A stretch of DNA of 23,377 bases from an uncultured Corynebacterium sp. (GTDB lineage: Bacteria; Actinomycetota; Actinomycetes; Mycobacteriales; Mycobacteriaceae), in contig NZ_CAMXWS010000030.1 in assembly GCF_947253065.1 (NCBI RefSeq), forward strand, positions 1-23,377. Direction: 5' to 3'. Shown one piece after another: positions 14,795 to 21,397 of this stretch. The notes below the pieces were generated by a model, which worked only from the letters and a program-made list of their open reading frames with translations, was not told the origin of the DNA and made no database searches. The number at the start of each line of letters is the position of its first letter. The first letter of the stretch is position 1. A program made the translations under genes and the position numbers.

Positions 14795-15616
14795 ATGGCG
14801 CCGAAGCTGATCGTGAGCGATATCGACGGCACGCTGCTGGACAGCAATGGTCGTGTGAGCCCGCGATTGCGTGATGTTTTGGCGCGTGCGGTGCGAGGTG
14901 GCACGCATGTTGCGCTGGCGACGGGCCGGCCGCATCGTTGGCTCGCACCGGTGCTAGATCAGCTGCCATTCACTCCGGCTTGCGTGTGTGCGAATGGTGC
15001 GGTGGTTTATGACCCGTCGCGCGACATGGTGGTGCACCGCCATGAGCTCGCCCCGGAAACCCTCGCGGAGATTGCTCGCACGGCGATCGATGTGCTTGAA
15101 GGGCACGGTGAATTTGGCTTCGGTGTGGAGCGTGTTGGCGATTCTGCGTTCGATCCGGAGGACGAATGCTTCCTGATCACCCCTGGTTACAGCCCTGATC
15201 TGTGGGATATTGGCTACGGCCGCGTGGATGTCGCGGAGCTTGTTTCGGTGCCTGCGGTGAAGATTCTTGTGCGCCACAAAGATATGACGTCCGCGGAGCT
15301 GTTCGATCTGCTCGCACCTGCTATTGACCCGGAGAGTGCGCACGTGACGTACTCGATGGATGAGGGGCTGCTGGAATTTTCCGCGCCGGGCATCAACAAG
15401 GCTGCTGGCGTGTCCATCGTGGCCACTGAGCTGGGCATTGATCCGAGTGAGGTGATCGCTTTTGGTGACATGCCTAATGACATTGAGATGCTGTCGTGGG
15501 CCGGCGTGGGCGTGGCCATGGGCAATGCTGCGCCGATCGTGCACGATGCTGCTGATGTGACCACTAATTCCAATGATGATTTTGGTCTCGCCCGCGTTAT
15601 CGAGCAGTGGTTCTAG
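14795..15616 (+). CDS. HAD-superfamily hydrolase, Cof-type (class IIB)
   Basis: Cytosolic phosphatase-like protein of 273 residues. Motif I DIDGTLLD supplies Asp9 (nucleophile) and Asp11, motif II is ATGRP (Thr43), motif III has Lys202 (INKAAGV), and motif IV is GDMPNDIEM with Asp225 and Asp229. The large C2-type cap between motifs II and III places it in the Cof family, which dephosphorylates sugar phosphates or small phosphometabolites; the real substrate is unknown. A strong GGGAGG (14781-14786) lies 8 nt before the ATG and abuts the stop of the second acyltransferase, so it belongs to the serS-acyltransferase run. Removing phosphate from a lipid precursor is possible but unproven. Confidence 0.92.
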   Translation: MAPKLIVSDIDGTLLDSNGRVSPRLRDVLARAVRGGTHVALATGRPHRWLAPVLDQLPFTPACVCANGAVVYDPSRDMVVHRHELAPETLAEIARTAIDVLEGHGEFGFGVERVGDSAFDPEDECFLITPGYSPDLWDIGYGRVDVAELVSVPAVKILVRHKDMTSAELFDLLAPAIDPESAHVTYSMDEGLLEFSAPGINKAAGVSIVATELGIDPSEVIAFGDMPNDIEMLSWAGVGVAMGNAAPIVHDAADVTTNSNDDFGLARVIEQWF

Positions 15617-15621
15617 TGCGT

Positions 15622-15638
15622 AGGGTTAAATAACCCTC
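15622..15638 (+). promoter_or_regulatory. Palindrome and leaderless -10 candidate at glpK start
   Basis: AGGGTTAAATAACCCT (15622-15637) is a perfect palindrome of 7-bp arms with a 2-nt centre. It sits 1 bp before the glpK ATG (15639). Its centre contains TTAAAT (15626-15631), 7 nt upstream of the ATG, fitting a leaderless -10. No Shine-Dalgarno is present. The symmetry may be a repressor operator lying on the -10 element, or coincidence. Confidence 0.45.
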
Positions 15639-17156
15639 ATGCCTTTCATCGCTGCTATCGACCAAGGCACCACCTCCACCCGGTGCTACATCACCACCGA
15701 CGACGGTGAAGTCTTAGGAACCGCGCAATTCGAGCATGACCAGATCATGCCGCGCGAAGGCTGGGTCGAACACGACCCGCAGCAGATTTGGCGCAACACG
15801 CGCCGCGCACTTTCCGAAGCGCTTGTCGACGCCGACTTGGAGCTCGAAGACCTCCACGCCATGGGCCTGACCAATCAGCGTGAAACCGCCGTGATCTGGG
15901 ATAAGCACACCGGCAAGCCGATTTACAACGCGATTTGTTGGCAAGACACCCGCACGGAAGATTTCGGTGAAGAAGGTGCACCGAAAGACCGCTACATGCG
16001 CAAAACTGGCCTGCTGGCTAACTCGTACCCGGCTGGTCCGAAGTGGGCCTGGATTCTGGACAATGTCGCGGGAGCGCGCGAGCGTGCGGAGAAAGGCGAG
16101 CTGCTCGCCGGCACAGTGGATACATGGTTGATCTGGAATCTCACCGGCGGGCCGCATGCAGGGAAGCGCAGCGGCATGTTCGATCTTTTCGTCTCCCGCG
16201 GCCGCGCCCAGCACGTCACTGATGTGACCAATGCTTCGCGCACGTTGCTGATGGATTTGGAAACCCTGGAATGGGATCCCCAGTTGTGCGAGGAGCTCGG
16301 TGTTCCGCGTTCGATCCTGCCGGAGATTCGCCCAAGCTTTGGTTCATTCGGTGCGATGCGTCGGAAGAAGGGCAAGGAAGTACCCATCACCGGTGTGCTC
16401 GGTGACCAGCAGGCTGCGCTTTTCGGGCAGGGCTGCCTGGAAGAGGGTGAAGCGAAGATGACCTATGGCACGGGTCTGTTCATGCTGCTTAACACCGGTG
16501 AGCAGGCACAGTTCTCCGAACATGGTTTGCTCACCACCGTCGCATATCAAAAGGCAGGGAAGCCGCCGGTGTATGCGCTGGAAGGCTCCGTCGCTGTGGG
16601 TGGTTCGCTGATTCAGTGGCTGCGCGACCAGATGTGCATCTTGAAGTCCGCGGCCGAATCGGAGGAGCTCGCTTCCCAAGTCGATGATGCTGCGGGCGTG
16701 GTCATCGTCCCGGCTTTCTCCGGGCTTTTCGCTCCGCGCTGGCGTCCGGATGCCCGCGGCGTGATCACGGGGATTACCCGTTTCACCGACCGTCGCCACA
16801 TCGCCCGCGCCGCACTCGACGCCACCTGCCTGCAAACGCTCGAGGTGGTCCGCGCCATGGAAGCAGATTCCGGGATCACCGTGGACAGCTTGCGTGTCGA
16901 CGGCGGCATGACCGGCAACGACCTGCTCATGCAAATGCAGGCAGATGTCCTTGGCGCCTCCGTGGTCCGCCCCGATAATATGGAGACCACCGTGATGGGC
17001 GCGGCCAGTGCCGCATGCGTAGGCGCAGGTCTGAGCGAGCACCCCTTGAGCTTGGGCGGGGAAGAGAGCTGGAATAGCGAAATGGCCGGCCCCGACCGGG
17101 ACCGGCTCATTGAACGCTGGGAAGAAGCGGTGTCACGCTCCTTCGACTTGGCGTGA
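15639..17156 (+). CDS. glpK: Glycerol kinase
   Basis: Phosphorylates glycerol to sn-glycerol-3-phosphate with ATP, in the cytosol. The 505-residue protein is a standard FGGY kinase: N-terminal AAIDQGTTSTR phosphate loop, WVEHDPQQIW, TNQRET, WQDTRT (substrate region), GDQQAALFGQ with the catalytic Asp in the second domain, and DGGMTGNDLLMQMQAD near the C-terminus. The length is normal, no residue looks missing. The product feeds phospholipid synthesis or glycolysis; this complements glpQ1, which supplies the same intermediate. It follows the HAD gene by 22 bp but has its own candidate promoter in that gap. It converges on the amidase gene with 13 bp between the stops. Confidence 0.98.
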   Translation: MPFIAAIDQGTTSTRCYITTDDGEVLGTAQFEHDQIMPREGWVEHDPQQIWRNTRRALSEALVDADLELEDLHAMGLTNQRETAVIWDKHTGKPIYNAICWQDTRTEDFGEEGAPKDRYMRKTGLLANSYPAGPKWAWILDNVAGARERAEKGELLAGTVDTWLIWNLTGGPHAGKRSGMFDLFVSRGRAQHVTDVTNASRTLLMDLETLEWDPQLCEELGVPRSILPEIRPSFGSFGAMRRKKGKEVPITGVLGDQQAALFGQGCLEEGEAKMTYGTGLFMLLNTGEQAQFSEHGLLTTVAYQKAGKPPVYALEGSVAVGGSLIQWLRDQMCILKSAAESEELASQVDDAAGVVIVPAFSGLFAPRWRPDARGVITGITRFTDRRHIARAALDATCLQTLEVVRAMEADSGITVDSLRVDGGMTGNDLLMQMQADVLGASVVRPDNMETTVMGAASAACVGAGLSEHPLSLGGEESWNSEMAGPDRDRLIERWEEAVSRSFDLA

Positions 17157-17169
17157 GATCGCCGTCGCT

Positions 17170-19248
17170 TTACTTATCGACGGTCACGTCCACATTTCCC
17201 GTACCAGCGTGGTAGTTGATCGCACCACGCTCGAACTCAACACGTGCGTCGCCATTATTGGCAGCGCCATCGCTCTTGACCGGGCGACCCAGCGGGCCAA
17301 GATCCAGGCCCTGCTTGAGCCATGCATCAGCGATCTTCTCCGGCATGATGATCTGTTCGCCATTGCCGCTGAGCAGGGCGATGCCCTTTTCGAAGATGGC
17401 GTATTCATCGCCACCCACGCCCTGGAGGATGCCTTCGAGCTTGCCCAGCGACGGCTCGAGCTGCTGCCACGTTGCCTTGGTTTCCTCACTGCCGACCAGG
17501 TTGATGGCCTGGCCGATCAGCGGGCGCAGGCTGCTCAGCGTCATGCCCGGCAGAATCTCCATATTGGCGATGTTGCTGACCTGGTTCGGGATCATGCCGT
17601 TGGCCGCTGCCGCCATCAGGACAACACCACCGACGGTGCCCACGGCAGCGGCGATAGCTGCTGGATCACCAGAGAGCAGCTTCTCAAAGGAGATCTGGCT
17701 CGAGGTGTTCACCAAATTATTGATCGTGGTCGTGGTGCCATCACCGTTGTCGACGGTGCCGGACGTACCCGTTGACGTGTTAGCCCCAGAGTCCGTCTGC
17801 TGCGAAGGTGCCGGCAACGACGGCTGCCCGCTAGAGACGTTGCCACTGTTGATCTGGTCGTACTTCGCCTTGGCGTAGGTACGGATCGTGCCCATCTGGG
17901 CGTACAGGTTATTGCCCGGGCAGTCGTTGTAGTGGAAGTCGCGGTGGGCGTTGATATTCGGGAACATCTGGCCCTGGCCAGCGCGGAACTTGGAGCCACC
18001 GAAGTTGAAATCAGCGGTCAGGTACGAGCTACCGGTCGGGTCGAATTTGGCCACGGCGGCCTTCCAGCCAATGATGTCGCCCATGGCCTTCAGTGCTGCT
18101 TGGGAGGGGGCAGCGGTGTTGTAGTTACCAATCATGGACACACCGAACGTGTGGGCATTGAAGCCACCTACGTGTGCGCCCTGAACAGCGCGGTCCAGAC
18201 CACCTGCACGGCCTTCGTAGATATTGCCGTACTTGTCCACGAGTGCGTTGTAGCCCATGTCGCCCCAGCCGCGGGTCACGGCGTGGTACTGCCAGATGCC
18301 ACGGACAACGCCCGGTGCCTGTGCAGCGGTGTAGTTATTCGAACCAGCCGTGTGGTGTACCGTCGCAGCCTTCACCGGCTCGTTGTAGTACGGGGTGCTG
18401 CTGCTGCCTGCGCCCCACGACGAGCGGGAGATCACGCGAGGCATGCCGTTGGCGTTGGACTGCGCCGGCGCGATCTCACCGTCGACAGTTCCTTCGCCAC
18501 CGTTGATGAACACAGCTTCAAGGTCTTCTGCCTTGGTCACGGCACCAGCGTCATTAGCACCGTCAGTCTCTTCCACCTCTTCCACGTCTGCGACCGGTGC
18601 GATGTCACCGACGTTGGAGGGCAGTGCGCGCGGTAGATCGCCGAGTGCGCCTGGTGCGTTGTCTGCAGGCAGTTCCGGCAGGTCAACCGGTGCGGAATCC
18701 GGCAGGGACTCTTCCGGGACCGGCGGGATCTCGTCCTGGTTGGTCACGGTCTCAGCTAGGTCGAGGTTGGTTTCACCCAGGTCGACATTGGCCGTGGAGA
18801 CCTGAACCTTCTTCGTCGGCTCGACGTAAATCGGCTCGGTGCCCTGAATCTCAGAGCCTTCCGGGCCAGCTTCGGGGTCCATGGCGTACCACTCGGACCA
18901 CGTGCCGTCGGCACGCTCGGCGCGGACGTAGGCAGCGATGTCGCGCTCGCCGGTCCATGTGAGTCCGAAGATGGAGAATTCCTCATCGCGCGTGAATTCC
19001 TTCACGGTGCGTGGTTCATCGCTACCACCCTGGGTTGCGATGGCCGCATCGTCTACGACGACATTGTCGCCGTCGCCAAATGATGCGGACGCACTAGTGA
19101 CATTCACGTCTCCTGCGCCGACCTCTTGGGTCTTGAGGATCTCGTTTCCGCCGAAGGCTCCGGCGGCGACGAGCGCGACGGAGGTAACGGCCGCGAGGAC
19201 CGGGGTCTTCCGGGCAGAAGACGGATTCAGCCGACGTCGTTGTTTCAC
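17170..19248 (-). CDS. Secreted peptidoglycan amidase (Amidase_2/PGRP type) with LGFP-like repeats
   Basis: Predicted secreted N-acetylmuramoyl-L-alanine amidase that cleaves stem peptide from glycan. The N-terminus has a basic stretch and hydrophobic segment (residues 1-35), a signal peptide or anchor. Residues 45-275 are acidic and Pro-rich. The amidase domain (about 285-455) has zinc ligands His298 (VHHTAG), His435 (NAHRDF) and Cys443 (NDCPGN), and catalytic Tyr333. A Ser/Thr/Gly linker (465-515) leads to a C-terminal region with stretches like degenerate LGFP repeats (YAIFEKGIALLSGNG; LGRPVKSDG...FERGAINYHAGTG), which in corynebacteria may bind the envelope. The start is GTG at 19248, with AGGAG 8 nt upstream. 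It is 692 residues, divergent from glf across 136 bp that hold a good promoter and MtrA-like repeats. Confidence 0.9.
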   Translation of the reverse strand: MKQRRRLNPSSARKTPVLAAVTSVALVAAGAFGGNEILKTQEVGAGDVNVTSASASFGDGDNVVVDDAAIATQGGSDEPRTVKEFTRDEEFSIFGLTWTGERDIAAYVRAERADGTWSEWYAMDPEAGPEGSEIQGTEPIYVEPTKKVQVSTANVDLGETNLDLAETVTNQDEIPPVPEESLPDSAPVDLPELPADNAPGALGDLPRALPSNVGDIAPVADVEEVEETDGANDAGAVTKAEDLEAVFINGGEGTVDGEIAPAQSNANGMPRVISRSSWGAGSSSTPYYNEPVKAATVHHTAGSNNYTAAQAPGVVRGIWQYHAVTRGWGDMGYNALVDKYGNIYEGRAGGLDRAVQGAHVGGFNAHTFGVSMIGNYNTAAPSQAALKAMGDIIGWKAAVAKFDPTGSSYLTADFNFGGSKFRAGQGQMFPNINAHRDFHYNDCPGNNLYAQMGTIRTYAKAKYDQINSGNVSSGQPSLPAPSQQTDSGANTSTGTSGTVDNGDGTTTTINNLVNTSSQISFEKLLSGDPAAIAAAVGTVGGVVLMAAAANGMIPNQVSNIANMEILPGMTLSSLRPLIGQAINLVGSEETKATWQQLEPSLGKLEGILQGVGGDEYAIFEKGIALLSGNGEQIIMPEKIADAWLKQGLDLGPLGRPVKSDGAANNGDARVEFERGAINYHAGTGNVDVTVDK

Positions 19249-19270
19249 GGTGATCGCTCCTGAGTTAATA

Positions 19271-19284
19271 GTGACAGCTGTGAC
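19271..19284 (-). promoter_or_regulatory. MtrA-like direct repeat, site 1
   Basis: On the - strand, the coding strand of the amidase, this reads GTCACAGCTGTCAC: two GTCAC half-sites repeated with a 9-bp period. The same period and near-identical half-sites are described for MtrA response-regulator targets in mycobacteria (GTCACAgcg repeats). The site overlaps the expected transcription start region of the amidase. Confidence 0.4.
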
Positions 19285-19285
19285 T

Positions 19286-19315
19286 AATCTAGATCCTAAG
19301 CTACGGATGTGACAA
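19286..19315 (-). promoter_or_regulatory. Amidase promoter
   Basis: On the - strand TTGTCA (19315-19310) lies 18 nt upstream of TAGATT (19291-19286), a -35/-10 pair of good quality for this group. Transcription would start near 19279, giving a leader of about 30 nt that includes the AGGAG ribosome binding site. An alternative -10, TAGGAT (19298-19293), lies too close to this -35. Confidence 0.5.
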
Positions 19316-19323
19316 CTGTGATC
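19309..19323 (-). promoter_or_regulatory. MtrA-like direct repeat, site 2
   Basis: On the - strand this reads GATCACAGTTGTCAC, followed by A: half-sites ATCACA and GTCACA at a 9-bp period. It lies 38 bp from site 1 and overlaps the -35 hexamer of the amidase promoter. Two copies around one promoter make a chance match less likely. Confidence 0.4.
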
Positions 19324-19371
19324 AATGTGGTTTCGGCGTGTCGCGTGCCTGTCGCCCGGCCAATTCCCCGC

Positions 19372-19384
19372 TAGCCTTTAAGGC
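19372..19384 (+). promoter_or_regulatory. Leaderless -10 element of glf
   Basis: TAGCCT (19372-19377) lies 7 nt before the glf ATG. An AAGG (19380-19383) is only 1 nt from the ATG, too close for normal ribosome binding. The transcript would begin on the start codon. Confidence 0.4.
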
Positions 19385-20572
19385 ATGACTTATGACCTCA
19401 TCGTCGTCGGATCCGGGTTCTTCGGCCTCACCATCGCCGAGCAAGCAGCCAGCGAGCTGGGCAAGCGCGTGCTCGTCGTGGAAAAGCGTTCCCACATCGG
19501 CGGCAACGCATATTCCGAAAACGAACCCGAAACTGGCATTGAGGTGCACAAATACGGTGCGCACCTGTTCCACACTTCCAATGACCGCGTGTGGGCGTAC
19601 GTCAATCGCTTCACCGATTTCACTGACTACCAGCACCGCGTCTTCGCCATGCACGACGGCACGGCGTACCAGTTCCCGATGGGTCTTGGCCTGATCAACC
19701 AGTTCTTTGGCAAGTACTACAGTCCGGACGAGGCTAAGGCGCTCATCGAGGAGCAGCGCGAGGGCAAGGACCCGGCCGAAGCTACCAACCTGGAGGAGCG
19801 TGGCATCGCGCTGATCGGCAAACCGCTTTACGACGCCTTCGTCAAGCACTACACCGCCAAGCAGTGGCAGACCGATCCGACTGATCTCCCGCCGGAGATC
19901 ATTTCCCGCCTGCCCGTGCGCTACACCTTCAACAACCGCTACTTCAACGACAAGTACGAAGGCTTGCCTGTCGACGGTTATGCCGCCTGGCTGGAAAAGA
20001 TGGCCGAGTCTGACCTGATCGACGTCAAGCTCGACACCGACTGGTTCGACGTCCGCGAATCCGTCCGCGCCGAGTCCCCTGACGCACCAGTTGTGTACAC
20101 CGGCCCGCTCGATCGCTACTTCGATTACTCCGAAGGCCGTCTTGGCTGGCGCACCCTCGACTTCGAACAGGAAGTCCTTGAAACCGGTGACTTCCAAGGC
20201 ACTCCGGTGATGAACTACAACGATGCGGACGTCCCGTACACCCGCATCCACGAGTTCCGTCACTTCCATCCGGAGCGCGACTACGGCAATGACAAGACCG
20301 TCATCGTCAAGGAATACTCCCGCTTCGCTGAGGATGACGACGAGGTCTACTACCCGATCAACACCCCCGAAGACCGCGAGATGCTCAAGCGTTACCGCGA
20401 GCTTGCCGCTGCCGAGTCCCGCGAGAACAAGGTCCTCTTCGGCGGCCGCCTGGGCACCTACCAGTACCTGGACATGCACATGGCCATCGGTGCTGCGCTG
20501 TCCGTCTTCGACAACCACGTCCGTACCTACTTCGAGGACGGCAAGGCGATCGACCAGCCGCGCGGGCACTAG
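19385..20572 (+). CDS. glf: UDP-galactopyranose mutase
   Basis: Flavoenzyme interconverting UDP-galactopyranose and UDP-galactofuranose, the donor for the galactan of arabinogalactan; essential in mycolic-acid bacteria. The 395-residue protein starts with the FAD-binding Rossmann motif VVGSGFFG (Gly9-x-Gly11-xx-Gly14) followed by VVEKRSHIGGNAYSE. Family landmarks such as HKYGAHLFHTSNDRVW, TYNN-equivalent RYTFNNRYFNDKYEGLPVDGY, and the C-terminal LGTYQYLDMHMAIGAAL are present. Length and motif order are normal. It lies divergent from a peptidoglycan amidase, so two envelope genes share one 136-bp regulatory region. The stop overlaps the ribosome binding site of the downstream GntR regulator, so the two are probably co-transcribed. 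Confidence 0.98.
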   Translation: MTYDLIVVGSGFFGLTIAEQAASELGKRVLVVEKRSHIGGNAYSENEPETGIEVHKYGAHLFHTSNDRVWAYVNRFTDFTDYQHRVFAMHDGTAYQFPMGLGLINQFFGKYYSPDEAKALIEEQREGKDPAEATNLEERGIALIGKPLYDAFVKHYTAKQWQTDPTDLPPEIISRLPVRYTFNNRYFNDKYEGLPVDGYAAWLEKMAESDLIDVKLDTDWFDVRESVRAESPDAPVVYTGPLDRYFDYSEGRLGWRTLDFEQEVLETGDFQGTPVMNYNDADVPYTRIHEFRHFHPERDYGNDKTVIVKEYSRFAEDDDEVYYPINTPEDREMLKRYRELAAAESRENKVLFGGRLGTYQYLDMHMAIGAALSVFDNHVRTYFEDGKAIDQPRGH

Positions 20573-20581
20573 GAGCTGACC

Positions 20582-21289
20582 GTGCGGAGAGACTTGGTCA
20601 CCGCAGGGATCGAGAAAATGGTCAACTCCATTGCGAGTGGCCATTTCCCTGAAGGTGAAGCCTTGCCTGGCGAGCAGGCGCTGGCAGAATTTCTCGAGGT
20701 CTCACGCCCAACCATGCGTGAGATTGTCCGGGCACTAGCCGACCGGGGAGTTCTTGAAGTCGTCCACGGACGTGGCACGTTCGTGCTGCCACGAAGTCAG
20801 TGGCGTGATGTGGAGACCCTGGTGGAAGTATGGCGTCAGGTATTGCCGCAGTCAGAGGTGGATGAGCGTCTGACTGAGGTGCGCCGGATGATTGAGGTCG
20901 GTTCATGCGGCCATGCAGCCAATAACCGCACGGCTGAAGATATTGAAGCGTTCGAAGCGTGCCTCGAGCGCTTTGCCGAAGCTGCTGCAGCAGGTGATCT
21001 TGAAGGTGTGAACAGGGCAGACGTTGAATTTCACAACCAGATCCTGCGCGCGACCAAGAATCCATTCCTTATGTCTGTGATGCGTCCGCTTGAGGGGGCG
21101 CTCGCAGAATCGCGGCGGCGGACCACTGCGGATCAGGAAGTGCGTGCCCGAGCAGATTGGCATCACCGGCAGATTCTGAAGGCCATCGCGGCGGGGGATG
21201 CCGAGGGGGCAAAGAATGCCATGCGTGCTCACATGGATCAGACATGGTCGGACCTTCGGGGTTCCGATCGGGGTGATGGTCGGGGGTAG
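20582..21289 (+). CDS. GntR-family transcriptional regulator, FCD (FadR) subfamily
   Basis: DNA-binding regulator of 235 residues. The winged helix-turn-helix (about 5-70) shows GEQALAEFLEVSRPTMREIVRAL and the wing GRGTFV. The FCD ligand domain (about 85-225) keeps the full metal site pattern: Asp147 and His151 (DVEFH), His195 (WHHRQIL) and His217 (RAHMDQ). FCD regulators usually sense small carboxylic or sugar acids, in line with the acid-sugar genes downstream; it is the likely repressor of that cluster, inferred from position. The start is GTG at 20582, with AGGAG (20571-20575) 6 nt upstream and overlapping the glf stop. A palindrome 66 bp after its stop is a candidate operator. An odd point is its physical coupling to the essential glf gene. 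Confidence 0.93.
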   Translation: MRRDLVTAGIEKMVNSIASGHFPEGEALPGEQALAEFLEVSRPTMREIVRALADRGVLEVVHGRGTFVLPRSQWRDVETLVEVWRQVLPQSEVDERLTEVRRMIEVGSCGHAANNRTAEDIEAFEACLERFAEAAAAGDLEGVNRADVEFHNQILRATKNPFLMSVMRPLEGALAESRRRTTADQEVRARADWHHRQILKAIAAGDAEGAKNAMRAHMDQTWSDLRGSDRGDGRG

Positions 21290-21338
21290 TCCTCCGGTGG
21301 CGTAAGTCACATTCTGTGGTTAATTGCGACCTAGGCAT

Positions 21339-21372
21339 TACGCTTTCTCGTAACTCCTCAGAGGTCTGAGGA
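21339..21372 (+). promoter_or_regulatory. Promoter and palindromic operator candidate of the acid-sugar kinase
   Basis: TACGCT (21339-21344) is a TANNNT -10 candidate giving a start near 21352. Just downstream lies TCCTCAGAGGTCTGAGGA (21355-21372), an 18-bp palindrome with perfect 8-bp arms around GG. Its position shortly after the predicted start suits a repressor roadblock. It does not match the GT-x-AC core usual for FCD-subfamily sites, so the assignment to the neighbouring GntR protein is tentative. It could also be a small leader hairpin; no T-run follows. Confidence 0.45.
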
Positions 21373-21397
21373 TCTGGCGAAAAGAAAGCGAGCCACA

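Noticed and set aside
17162..17183. Hairpin CCGTCG / CGACGG between glpK and the amidase as a terminator
   Set aside because: Only 6 bp of stem with a 10-nt loop and no T-run on either strand; it also extends into the amidase coding end. Too weak to annotate.
19322..20644. Long open frame (440 codons) on the - strand across glf
   Set aside because: Antisense to an unmistakable UDP-galactopyranose mutase, Val-rich throughout, no domain seen.
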